A stretch of DNA of 64,000 bases, taken from NCBI GenBank assembly GCA_036937835.1, contig CM072877.1, forward strand, positions 8,012,501-8,076,500, in the 5' to 3' direction. Source of the DNA: Pampus argenteus. Lineage: Eukaryota; Chordata; Actinopteri; Scombriformes; Stromateidae. Both the position numbers and the translations under genes were made by a program. This document shows positions 1 to 11,020 of the stretch, in pieces (position 1 is the first letter of the stretch; each line of letters begins with the position of its first letter). The notes beneath the pieces are model-generated. The model had not been told where the DNA came from. It was given only the letters and a program-made list of their open reading frames with translations, and made no database searches.

Positions 1-1040
1 ACCTGGTTTATTTCAAAAATACCTAAAAGCTGAAGATGCAAAGTGTAATGATGTGAAAGCACAGACACCATGCAGCACCCTAAAGGGAGGGTTATGAGCT
101 TAAGCCTAAACAAAAGCCTTCGCCCGACACTAGCACCACTAAATGAGAGGGATGAGAATTGAGCGTGCAAATGCACAGAAGGCCCCTTCAAAACTGGTGT
201 CAGTATTGCACATTGTTTATACATGAGGCATGCAGAGGGTGTGCAGGCGAGAGTTCGTGATCTTAAGGTCAATAGCAAGCTTGATAGCATGGCTTGAAGA
301 AATGCCATGAAATGAGCTGTGCAAATAGTACTCTGTGCTTGAAAAATGAGAAAAAATGGATGGGGGAGCTGCTTCTACATAGATAAAAGCAACAAAAGTA
401 AATCTCCTGCTAACAAGTCACTGATTATAGACAATATAAGGAATGCTTCACTGTAGAAATTAAGACTGAGAAATAAAAAAAAGGAAAACAATAAGCTGTC
501 TATATCAATCACTGGGATCTTGTATTGATAGATTTAGGGATAACTTATAAGAGTTATACAAAGTCAAACAATAAGTAAATGGTATTTGTCTGCTGAGATT
601 TCAATATTGACATACGAAACCTACTTGAACACAATACAGCAATACGTAGTTTATCAATATAATGTACAATATGAGTCTATATCCCTCAACTGCATGGCCA
701 ACTAGGATGACAACACATAGTGCTCCACTGATTGACAATATATTTACTAGTGTTAATGATAGGAAAAGTAGTAAGTGAACTACTTTATAAATGACGCAAG
801 TGATCATCTGCTGGTCTCTACAGTTATTTTGAGCAGCATTATGACCACCGAGGATATTAAAGCATGCATTCTAAGCAGGTAAAATACACAAGGTTCAATC
901 AATTATTTTAGAGAAGGCCTAATAATAAACAATATTGGAAAAAGTTAATGTGAAAGATGGAAATGAAGCCTATGACGCATTTTGGTTTTTAGCAAGTGCT
1001 CTTTATCAAAGAAACAGAAAATAAATATTATATAAAGCAT
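1..1040. other. AT-rich non-coding sequence, nothing recognised
   Basis: Both strands carry only short open frames without recognisable protein similarity. There are no long simple repeats and no transposon end that I can identify. The sequence runs into the LINE relic that begins near 1040, and its last part could be an unrecognised upstream piece of that element. Confidence 0.5.
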
Positions 1041-1118
1041 TTTGAATGAAATAACAACAGAAGCCGAACACATACGACATATAAAAATAAGCTGACAAGA
1101 ATAACGAGAAGCAGCAAG

Positions 1119-1369
1119 AAGGGTTATTACAGTAAATTACTGGAGGACAACAAAAACAACATTAAAAATACATGGGAGGTATTGAATGACATTATCAAAA
1201 ATGGAACTGGAAAAATAGGACAACCAAAGCCTTACCTGACAAAAGGGGAACATATGAAAACAAAAATACTGACATTGTTAAAACATTTAAGTGTAACAAG
1301 TGTACAGACTGAATTGAACAGAGCTATGGATAAACATATTGAGTGAGTGTATTCAGTCTCTATAAACTT

Positions 1370-1442
<73 letters not shown>

Positions 1443-2150
1443 GGACACATACTCTCAAATTACAGACACGTTTCCTTACTTCCACAATTCTCTAAAATAG
1501 GGTAAAAATATTCTCTAAAAGATGTAATGAATTTATCACAAAACATAATGTAATGTGTGAATTCCAATATAGGTTTGGATCTAATAGGACAACAGTGTTT
1601 GGAAAGATATGGAATTTGAGGAGTAACACTATTGGTTATGCAGCAACCTGGGGAACAGGCACCAGTACATTCAAATAAATAATTTAATATCAGAACTACT
1701 GAATGTTACTTGTGGGGCTTCACCAGGGCTCAGTGTTGGGACCACTGTTGTTTATTTTGTACATAAATATATAAGGTTTCCAAAATACTAAAAACTATAA
1801 TATCTGCAGATGAAACAGATTTATTTTGTTGGTAATAATTTGGAACTCTCTTGGATACAGTGGAAAAATAATAGAAAATGCGTAAGAGTTGGTTTGATTT
1901 TAATGAACTAACAAAGCAAAATCATATTTGGGGATAGTTTAACTTAAACAAGGAACACATGATGAATTATGTTGAAATTGAAAGAGTGTATGACACTTCT
2001 GGGCATAATAATAGATAAAAAAGTATGCTGTAAGTCACATACACCCATGTTTACACCCCTAAGAAGTGTAAACATTTTTAGAGAACCAATTAAAATCACT
2101 GAAATTTAAAGTTCAACACGGTTCAAATCATATACAGAGCAGAAAATTAA
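1119..2150 (+). pseudogene. Reverse transcriptase relic of the LINE
   Basis: This is the coding part of the LINE relic. The longest surviving frame stops at the TGA at 1344-1346, just before the dinucleotide array. After the array, the RT blocks occur in at least three different frames. Both the frame disruption and the ADD-to-ADE change at the active-site motif indicate loss of function. No endonuclease domain can be recognised upstream, as expected for a 5'-truncated copy. Confidence 0.75.
1374..1440. repeat. Compound (TA)n(GA)n microsatellite
   Basis: About 17 TA units pass directly into about 11 GA units, with a small GGGA interruption. The array lies inside the LINE relic, so it arose or expanded after insertion of the element. 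Confidence 0.95.
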
Positions 2151-2382
2151 TTATGTTTTTATAGTATCAGTTTGTTTTGTTTTTGTTTTTTTAAATGAGA
2201 AAGTCGATATGATTTAAAATGAGGCTGTATGTTCAAGAAACATGCACAAATGCAAAATGTATCGGTTTACAGCCAAGGAAATGAACACCGGGGCAGAAAG
2301 TTGGAATATTCATGTTTAACATTAAGTAGTTTTGCTTCAACATCCAAAAATTGGGTGTCAGAACTTTAAGAACAGCTCCCAA

Positions 2383-2560
2383 TAGGAGAGTTCGTAATGC
2401 AGAGTCAGATCCAGCAAGTAGCCGGAGGCCACGCCCACCAACTTCAGGTAACCTGGGCAGAAGGACAAATGGGGACGCACCAGCACACAGCGACACACCC
2501 ACACACCTGTCACTCACACACCCAGCCTCCAGTCAGAGTGACAGTCAGACAGTCCTGACA
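2383..2560 (+). repeat. Dispersed repeat, copy A (inverted relative to copy B at 21962-22165)
   Basis: The stretch from AGCCGGAGGCCACGCCCACC to CAGTCAGACAGTCCTGAC is closely similar to the reverse complement of 21965-22110, with long blocks identical apart from single-base changes. Both copies contain the block ACCTGTCACTCACACACCCA or a near match. The open frame of about 100 codons across this copy is not persuasive as a gene, because most differences from copy B change the amino acid. It is probably part of a transposon, perhaps an LTR, but I cannot name the family. Confidence 0.75.
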
Positions 2561-4580
2561 ATGGGTAAACAAATAAAGGCTTGCATGCAATCACAAGACC
2601 TGACTGAGACATGTAACTTCCACAACCTGATGAATAAAAGAAAAGGGCACTAAGTCTAACAACACAGAGACCAAAACAGACTAAAAACTCCCAGCATGCC
2701 TTTGCAACACCGGATTTCAGAACAAGAGCCTATTACATATTACAACCATTTGGCTGTAATATGCGGTAATGGGATCAAAACTCTCACTGTAGCATGAATA
2801 GTTTCTGTATGACGAAATGTGTTTCCTACCTTGAATATGCTTTGGAGATTTAGGTTTGTCCAGACTGCATTAAAAACCAATTCCAGCTTCCTTTCTTTAG
2901 CAGATTTACTGATCAGTTATCCTTGGAAATACTCTTTTCTACAAATATGTTCATTTTCTGGTTGCAAAGTGGAACTACTTCACTTCACTTCACTTCACTT
3001 CACTTCACTTCACTTCACAGGTGAACCTGTTGGACATTTTGCCTGAGGTTTAAATGTCTCTGGGGTTTCAATCTGTCTTGCTTTGTTCCCTTCCTAGGAG
3101 ATTTTAATCCCTCATGGTGTTCAATCTCTCTTTATAACTGGACCTCTCGTACCTGAATTTAACCACTTTTTGTCTAAATTGGTGCCTCTTCCTGATGCAG
3201 AGACTCTAAAAGAAGAACACACACACACACAACCCATGCATCATTTAGAAATTTACTGAGGGAGGACTGCAGTAAAACCCTCCACTGGGTAGGGCCTTTA
3301 GTGTTGAAAGGGAGGAATGGGCTTCATTACAGAGTAACAAAGCAGTTCAGAGAACAGTGAGGCCCCTACAGTATATGGTAGATGAATGGCTAGAATAAGA
3401 ATATGGTAGTAAGTGATTTCACTGAAACCACAAACAGCAGGGAATGTTGAATTTGTGAGGGAAACACACATCTTCACAGTGAAAACAAACTTTGAAATCA
3501 GACTGTATTTCATCATCCAGACATAATACTAGTGGGTACGGCAGGCTGGTGTGATGGATGGGTACATTTGGTTTGAACTGTGCTAAGATGCCCTATATGT
3601 CAACATATATGGGATGTGTGTGTGTGTGTTGGTGCCATATTCTTACACATAATCTGTGCTTCAGATTTTGAGTTTTAATCACAAAATAATTAAGAAGACA
3701 CAACAAAAACCTGGTAGTAGTCTAAGAATTTATATATGTCATATTGCCAGTTATATGTCATATGAACTTCGTCCACAATGATACTGAGTTCAGCGTGATC
3801 CTCCATTTGTTATTCAGTAACTGTGCCTTAGTGATGCCGAAACCAAGCAAGCACTGGCTGTTTCAAATATACTCTTGCAGCTTACTTGATTTGGTCTTCT
3901 ATTAGCCAGAGTAAAGTAAAAATAACACTCACCATTTGCTTCTCCTCAACCAAGCAAAGTGTTGTTGTTGTTTTTTTTTGGATTTAAAAGTAATTGGTAC
4001 ATTTAATTGATTTAGAATTTGAAAGCAGTGTATTGTCTTGTCTAAATAGGTCTTCGCTGTAGTTACATTGTTATCCCCGCGGCGCACAGCTTGATAACGC
4101 TTGACAACAATGTTTGTCCCCCCTGCACTTCTCATTGGTCAATTGTTTTTTAACCAAGAAATCGCTTTTTTATGTCATAATACTAGACCGACAGAATCAG
4201 TCAACTTGACTGGATTCTGCACTCATGCAGTATTGAGTTTACTTTTTGGCAGCGTCCAAAACCCTGTTCACAACCATTGTTGTTTCAGTGAAACTACAAT
4301 GATTGGAGTCTGTGAAGACAACCATATGCATTAAAATAGTAGTGCATATGTTCCATAAAATGCATGTTAGACAGACAACTGAAAAAAAAAGAACCTTAAC
4401 TCTTCATTAAACACAGTTGGAACAATGCTGTTCAACACACTGATTCAGTTTTCAGAAATACATTTTACACGTCTCACTGAAAGTACCCTGTTTTGCTGAG
4501 TTGAAGCCGCCTTGACATGGTCTCGAACAGTGCTCTCTGCTGCTTTTACAACTTTCTGCCATCTAACCTTCTGATTATGT
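2561..4580. other. Non-coding stretch with short simple repeats
   Basis: No gene is recognised. The stretch contains the CTTCA array at 2977-3018, a 14-base AC run at 3217-3230, a TG run near 3616 and a T run near 3970. Open frames are at most about 77 codons and have no recognisable domain. Confidence 0.5.
2977..3018. repeat. (ACTTC)n pentanucleotide array
   Basis: There are about eight uninterrupted ACTTC/CTTCA units over 42 bases. An open frame crosses it and reads the unit as a repetitive peptide, which is a by-product of a repeat unit without stop codons. Confidence 0.95.
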
Positions 4581-4587
4581 ATGTAAC

Positions 4588-5028
4588 ATAGTCACACCCT
4601 GTTTTTCTTTATTCGGTTCCTTGTCTCTTTAACTACTCTCCTGTCATTTCAGGTCCCATCCTCCTTGATCAGCTCAACCCCCTCAGCTGGTTTTCCCCGC
4701 CCATCTCCACACCTGCAGCCCATTTTCTCATTAGCCCTCAGTGTATATTTACTAGTCCATTTTCATTTCATCCCTGCCAGAGTGTCTTGTATTGTTTCGC
4801 CAAGCTCTCCAGCAATCTCTGTTTTTGACTTCCTGTTCTGATTCTGTTTTTGCCTGTCGTGGATTTTGGATTCCTGCCTGCCCCCTCGTCGGATTTGTTT
4901 GCCTGTTTTTTGATCTCCTGGTTTTGACCCTGCCTATTTCTGGACTCAGTAAACTGATCTTCCCTCGAACTTGTCTGCTTCAGTGTCGTAATTTTGGGTT
5001 CTCCTTACTAGTATCAGTACCCGTGACA
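4588..5028 (-). mobile_element. LTR-like insertion with flanking direct repeat
   Basis: The right end reads CCGTGACA and the left end reads AGTCACACC. On the minus strand this gives TGTCACGGG at one end and GGTGTGACT at the other, close to the TGTCAC...GTGACA ends of many fish LTRs. The 7-base sequence ATGTAAC occurs just outside both ends (4581-4587 and 5028-5034) and may be a target-site duplication. The interior is pyrimidine-rich on the plus strand, with phrases such as TTTTGCCTGTCGTGGATTTT that I associate with dispersed teleost repeats. No internal coding region is present, so it would be a solo LTR or a non-autonomous element. Strand and superfamily are uncertain. Confidence 0.5.
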
Positions 5029-5934
5029 TGTAACCACCTGCATCCTCCAAATAAGAAAGTCAGCTCATGAAGATGCCATCTGAACTAAACGACTTTCCCT
5101 ATGATAGGTATTGTAGAAATGTTGCTATGATACATGTAAAAAAGTGTAAACATTCAACATATTCGTGATTTGCGGGAAACATACATTTTTATTCTAGTGA
5201 CTGGGCTGCATTTTCAACTTAGTCCAACTTAACCATCCAAGGTGAGGGAGCTGCTGGTGTGAAATTGAATTTATTGTGAAGAAAAGTTAAGTTTCTCACT
5301 TCGTGTCCTAATCGCATATCTGTGTAATCTTTTAGAGTTCAGTATGTTCAGACAGTCTGTGCCGGTTAGAGGTCAAAGAAAAGGACAGGCAGCAGAAGAG
5401 AAGAAGATGAAGAAATGAGACTACAAATAGCGAGAGCAGTCATTTGAATTGGTTGAGTGCCCAGAACATGAGCCTATTGGGTGAGGGTGTGCGTGTGTTT
5501 TTGTGTGTATGTGCTGTTTATCTCTTGTCTGCTATAAAGCACTTTGGAATCACTCTGTTTTTTAAAAGTTGTCTTTAGGCTACTTGACTTAGACTACAGA
5601 TAATAAAACAATAAAAGGTTCAAAACATCCGGAGAGAAGAGTAGAGGAAAGGAGAGGAGCTGACATAATCCATCCCAACTTGATAGAGTTAGATGTGACT
5701 TTCTGATAAATCTATGACCTTGGAATCAAGCTAAATTTTCTGAAGCCCACAAGAAAGGGGTGAATATATTAAAGTTACAATTTAGAGTTCAGTTGGGTCT
5801 CAACCGTGGGAATTTAGGAGCTGCCTTGTGTTTGTATTCTGATTTCAAAATTTCCTTGGCATCAAGGTTTGCTTTTTCCAAAGTGAGATTATGGGTTTTA
5901 ATATGCGTCTAAAGGACTTTTGTGGTAATGAGAA

Positions 5935-6175
5935 TAGAATTATTCCCACGTGCCACGTATGATTAAGCGCACATTATGGCATCTGATCAGCAAAGTCTGA
6001 ATCAAAGCAAACTTGTTATCAGTGGTTATCACGGGCTCCGATCACCTCCTGACTGTAAAGTAATGGCAGCACAGTTTAAATTTAATCCTGGCAATTGATA
6101 TGCAAAAAGCGTGGCAACACATGGTGCCTCCTACCATCTAACATCTTCTGACTTTTTAAGAGACACGTTCTTGAC
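5935..6175. promoter_or_regulatory. Candidate conserved non-coding element
   Basis: This block has balanced composition and no simple repeats, unlike its surroundings. It has an E-box CACGTG at 5947-5952, several TGATCAG/TTATCA-type sites and no open frame of note. Regulatory function is inference only; no conservation data are available here. Confidence 0.2.
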
Positions 6176-7175
6176 AATACTGTGACATTTAAAGGAGCAA
6201 TTAGCCATTAATCACAGGCCTGAAACTAGTCCGAACTAGCCAGATTCACTGATGCCCAAGCCTGATAACTAACAAAACCAGCCTGAGTCCAGCCCAAAGG
6301 GCTTTAGAAAGAGCAGTGGTTTCCACATCTGATATAATCAATATATCTTCATATTCAATAGTTCAATATTGAAATAAATTGTTACTTGTGCTGATATCCT
6401 CCATGTGATATTATAAGACTCACAAATTACTGTAAACCAGGGCTTAAGGTTAGCCATAAAATCTGCTCTATTAGATTGTGTTTGCAGTTTTCATACCATA
6501 ATGGTTACAAAAACTACACTGATCTGCATAAACAACCTGAACTGTGTCACTCTGCCTTCCCACACACAAAACAGATTTGCAACCAGAAAATTAACAAATA
6601 TGTAAATAGCAAACAGCGGTGTTGTGACTGACAAAAAATGGCATTGTGAAAGCATTTTTTTTGCTTCTACTCAACCCAGCATGTTTATCTGTTGACAGTT
6701 TTTGCATCCCTGGATGAATAATATCTGTTGGAATAATGTGTGCTGTAGCCCTATGTGAGCAATTCACAAGTGTAATGTGATAAATACTGAATATTGAATA
6801 GCAGCAAAAAATAACACAGTAAAAACAGGAAAAATACTTATTTATGCTCTGCTTACTGTATGTTTCATTTCTATCACAGACACCATTGCACATTTTTATT
6901 TTTTCCCAAAGGGGCAATAAAGATGTTTGTTGACGTGTTGGGTAAAAGCCAAGTATAAAGATGAATGAAAGAATCTCACAAACAGCACGGCGTGGTCTTG
7001 AATAGTAATCAAGCTGAAACACTGCATGTAAACAGGTCTGATAATGACTGTGTACAATGCTCGAATCTTTACACTTATTTTCCATACACGCGGTCGAATC
7101 CAGAGTCTTGGTCTGCTGCATGCAATCCTGCGGGTTAATCTAATTTACTTGGAACTTTTTCATGTCCTTCCTCAC

Positions 7176-7195
7176 TTTTTTTTTTTTTTTTTTTT
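7176..7195. repeat. (T)20 homopolymer
   Basis: An uninterrupted run of 20 T. It could be the reversed poly(A) tail of a retroposed copy, but no recognisable body adjoins it. Confidence 0.95.
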
Positions 7196-8837
7196 CCCGT
7201 GTTAAGAGAAGATAGGTTTACAAAGTGGCATTAAGACAGGCTAATGACAACCATCTTGCTCTCAGCCACCAGCCAAATAGTGCAATGCAGAGCAGTAACA
7301 GGCCACTCATTTATCAGCATAATAGGCAAAATATATCAAGGCACATTGGTCTCTGCAGGGCAGGGACTGCGTTGGCGGGGGTCTAATGGCCGGATGACAG
7401 GAAATTGTCAAAGAAGACCATGAGGAAGTTGCATAACCTTTGACCTCTTGGCTCCGCAGAGCTAAAGACAGAGATGTCACATTCACTCATACCGTAGAAA
7501 CTAACTGGATACAGAAACTCAGCTCTGTACAAAGACTGTATTCAGTTGTGTCTCTAGATAGGAAGGAAGTGGTGCATTTAGATGTCTCATTAACATATTT
7601 CATCTTTCTCCTTAACGGATGATTGAAAGTGTGTCACTGGGCCTTTTTAAAGCACTTGGGTTCTGCTTATTTTTTCTCTCTCTCTCTTTCTTTCTTATGT
7701 ATTTAGGCCTTAGCAGCGAATGAAATAGATCAGATTTCATTGATGTGTAAATTTTACATACTCAGCGTCTATTGTGAGGAAACATTCTCATCGACATGTG
7801 GTTCAAAATTAAATTTAAAAAAAAAAAAACGTCTAAGCTAAAGCAATAGAGTGCATCTGATCTTTTCCTTTCAGGCTCCAGACAGCAAGTCTCTAACTCA
7901 TTTGTGGTCATCTTCAAGGGCACAAAAGAATCCAAATCCCATATCGTCCTCAATCTGTCTATGCCAACAAAGCTCCAGAGTGCTCTTCTCTCTCTTCTTT
8001 CTAGCCATCAAAAAAAAAAAAAAAACGCGGTTCTCTAAAAATGTATGAGCTCAACGCAGGAAATAGATGTTAACTTCAATAGGAAAAAACAGACAAACTT
8101 TGTCTTTGAAAGTTTGTGGCATGTTATTTTTGGTAAAGCTCTTGTTTGCATCAAGGCTGCTAACTTCTAAAGAAACCGAATCACGCCTCCGGAGAGTAAC
8201 AAGTAGAATTCAGCTCTCATCGCTTCACCGTTTAAGCAGTCTCGAAGCTCAAACTGAGCACCTTTATCAAACAAAGCGAGGTTCTTTTTTGGACAGCCTG
8301 ACTTGCAAAGAGCCCTGGCTCTGTGATGTATTTAAAAATGCATGCGAGTTTTTACAAGTCAAGGGGAATAATGTCTTAATATATCACTACTCCCCAGAGT
8401 AATACGCTTAATAAGCTTTTGTTGTGAGCTGTACAGATTGCAAATGTATCAGATTTTCCAATTACTGTAACTGCACGGCGTACAGAGCTACACCTCGTCC
8501 TCTGTAGATGGACTTTCTGAATCAGTCATGTATCGGTACATTTACTGTGGCAATAACACTGCTCGATGAGCAACACTTGAACCCAGCAGCACAATAGATC
8601 CAAATCCATAATACTCTCTCCTAGATGTCCCAGCTACAATATAAAAGACCCCTATGTTGAATGCTCTGTTGGTGGCATAACCCACTGTTCTGTAATTCTC
8701 TTTTTCTTTTTATTATACAATACCCTGCTGTCTCTGATTTATTAGCCTGCTTGAAGTTATACACTCGTTAATAATGCAAAAGTATTACTTCACATGTCAA
8801 GCTTTTACTTTATTCCATCAAATAAATCAGCAATAGC

Positions 8838-8870
8838 TAATAATAATTATAATAATAATAATAATAATAT
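8838..8870. repeat. (TAA)n-rich tract
   Basis: About ten TAA units with one interruption (TTATAA). Confidence 0.85.
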
Positions 8871-9092
8871 CTAATATTAAGTTTAAAGAACTTCATTTAT
8901 ATCAAAGTTAAATTTTAATCCAGTATCAGCTATTAAACTTCTATTAACACTTGTATGCATGTGGTTGTTTTTCTAGTCACCCTGTGTTAATTCACTTAAT
9001 GTTTATTCTTTTTTTTTTATCATTATACTTGCATGTCTTCATGTTTTTAGATACATGTGTTGCTTGCTTGCTCTGTCTGTGTGTCGCACGTT

Positions 9093-9330
9093 TTAAAGGA
9101 GACATATGATGTGCATTTCTTGGTCTATATTTATATTCAGGTGCTCTATTGGTATATATTTGTACGAATAACAGTTTTAAAAAAAACTCTGTCTCTCACT
9201 CTGTCTGAACTGAGGCTGTTTGAGCTCCTGTCTCTTTAAGGCTCCCGTCCAGATGAGCCCATGTCCAGAAGCTGCCCCCTTGGCAGACTTCTGCCAGTTC
9301 TTGAGGATTTGTAAACAAACAGTAGTAGTA
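9093..9330 (+). mobile_element. Possible fragment of a non-autonomous DNA transposon
   Basis: The left part reads TTAAAGGAGACATATGATG, and about 135 bases on comes TTTGAGCTCCTGTCTCTTTAAGG. These phrases resemble a dispersed fish element that begins TTAAAGGAGACATAT. No matching inverted terminal repeat is seen downstream, so the copy would be truncated. The assignment rests on pattern memory, not on a search. Confidence 0.35.
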
Positions 9331-9537
9331 GTAGGAATTCACTTATTTTTATCCTTCTTAACTCAAAATGTCAACTTCCAACTTTTCAAATACATCTTTA
9401 CATGTTTGAGTTGAAATTCAATGTATGAGAACGGACAACGCAAACAACCATAGCAACAAAGACTACACAACGGACAGCCATTTGTTGGCACTGCGTTGGC
9501 ACGTTACACGAACAATTTGACGATTAAATAAATAAAT

Positions 9538-9558
9538 TATATATATATATATATATAT
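9538..9558. repeat. (TA)n microsatellite
   Basis: About ten TA units without interruption. Confidence 0.9.
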
Positions 9559-10149
9559 GCACACATTAGCTGTCACTTCAGCCAAAGCACTAATTATCTG
9601 TCAACTATCTATACGTTGTTGTTTTTTTCTTTCTTCCTTCATGTCATGGAAGTTACTGTTCATCTGCCAAAGAGAACCATATTGAGAGTGATATAATGCG
9701 TAACCACATCATATTATATCTAACAACAAGTCCCGGCCCTGCAGTGGTGGCTAGAAAATGATTTGAAATTTATATGACAGGTTGAAAATTAGCCCCGCAG
9801 CTAAAACACAGAACTGCACTTGCAGAAGATCCTCTGAAAGGAGGCCCTGAAGCCATGCCAAGTTGTCTTGGTCACTGCAGAGGAGACAGAAAGCGAGAAA
9901 GAAGAAAAGACAGAAGGTCAAAGAGGAGGATTAGTGGGAGAATGTGGCTGACAAGACTGAGGCAGACAAACAAACAGATTGACCAGGGATGGAAGGACAG
10001 ATGAAAGCTACTGACTGAAAGAGTGACTCAGCCAAAGTTCACAATTTGTTTTCAAAGTTGATAACCTGTGTTAAGTCTCTTCTTCACGAGAAATGAAAAA
10101 AAAGGGGGAAAATGGAAAGCAGGGAAGAAAAAGATGATGTATTCTGAGC

Positions 10150-10262
10150 ACAAGATACCTGCCGCAGCTTAATTACAGGATCAGTGTCTTAATTACCGTC
10201 TATAATCAGAGAACAGAATGACTGTCCTTTCGCTCATTACCTGAAGTGTCAGTGCTACAATA
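10150..10262. promoter_or_regulatory. Candidate element with paired CTTAATTAC sites
   Basis: The 9-mer CTTAATTAC occurs at 10168-10176 and again at 10188-10196, exactly 20 bases apart. TAATTA is the core recognised by many homeodomain proteins. The block has few simple repeats and ends at a T run. A role as an enhancer is inference. Confidence 0.25.
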
Positions 10263-10265
10263 GAC

Positions 10266-10283
10266 TTTTTTTTTTTTTTTTTT
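10266..10283. repeat. (T)18 homopolymer
   Basis: An uninterrupted T run. Confidence 0.95.
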
Positions 10284-10969
10284 AACAGTGTCTCACTCTA
10301 TAGACATGCCAAATGAAAGCTAAGTCAATTTCCATCACTTGGGTAAACATCAGCTCTAACTTTAATAGAACAGCACTTGTGAGGAAAGGGGGGGATTGTG
10401 AGAGGAGCTGGCTGGCACATAGCACCAAATCAAGACTGACAAAGTGAATTTATGGTTTCTAGGTTTATTGTAAGGTGTTTTCTTTCTCTTTACATTTTTC
10501 CTACCTTTAAGTTTAAGTAGGGTAAAATGTATGTCATTACATTAGATGTAGGATTAGATATAATGTCATTCCCTTCTCTGAATAACAACTGGTTTATTCT
10601 ACGAGAGTTGATCAACCTCAACATTTATCAACACAGCAGAGACCACTCTGCTAGGATAGCCATCTAATACAATTACTGTTTTTCTTGTTGCCAAGGCAGC
10701 CAAACCAACCATGCCTATTCTGTTGCCACAGTCTTCATTCTAGTCTACAGTGAGTCCTTGAAGCTTTTTGTCAAGCTGCATTGGTTTATCAGTGCACACT
10801 CAATAGCTACATTCCATTTGAATGCAATCTGTGAAGATAAACTCTCTGGCTTAATTTATTTAAGTGACAATATCTGCAAAAGAAATGTTGAGGGTTAAAC
10901 ACTATTTTTAATATAAAACTGCTGACAATATCATATTCACTTAATTCAATTTGCCAAGGGTGAAACTGG

Positions 10970-10971
<2 letters not shown>

Positions 10972-11017
<46 letters not shown>
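10972..11017. repeat. (AT)23 microsatellite
   Basis: A perfect AT array of about 46 bases. Confidence 0.95.

Positions 11018-11020
<3 letters not shown>

Larger units (their letters stand above)
1041..2290 (+). mobile_element. Decayed non-LTR retrotransposon (L2-like LINE), reverse-transcriptase region
   Basis: Broken reading frames spell the middle and end of a LINE ORF2. An open stretch at 1119-1343 contains YYSKLLEDNKNNIKNTW, which resembles the linker between endonuclease and reverse transcriptase. Near 1550-1592 the frame reads NEFITKHNV then QYRFGSNRTT, a damaged version of the RT motif usually read as QYGFRSNRTT. Near 1711-1770 the nucleotides match the CGVPQGSVLGPLLF motif with a one-base shift. 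Near 1806-1826 is ADETDLF, where the usual catalytic ADD is altered to ADE. Near 1999-2030 is LLGIIIDKKV, and QIIYRAEN follows near 2122. The order fits L2/Rex-type LINEs, in which this protein nicks the target and reverse-transcribes the element RNA. Frameshifts, stops and a microsatellite interruption make it non-functional. The clade is uncertain, and the 5' end and 3' boundary are not sharp. Confidence 0.85.
5035..9080. other. Non-coding stretch with T and A homopolymers
   Basis: No gene is recognised. The 176-codon minus-strand frame at 6591-7121 has no recognisable domain and lies in AT-rich sequence. The stretch includes a 20-base T run at 7176-7195, A runs near 7820 and 8010, and a TAA-rich tract near 8838-8870. 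Sequence near 5530-5620 has a CTATAAAGCACTTTG phrase like LINE 3' tails, too short to assign. Sub-regions 5935-6175 and 8140-8620 look less repetitive. Confidence 0.5.

Noticed and set aside
2351..2653. 100-codon frame over dispersed repeat copy A, similar to a frame in copy B
   Set aside because: The shared peptide reflects DNA homology of the repeat. Most base differences between copies change the amino acid, so there is no sign of selection on a protein.
6591..7121. 176-codon open frame, minus strand
   Set aside because: Composition rich in Cys, Ile and Ser without domain or signal; no supporting neighbour or splice structure.
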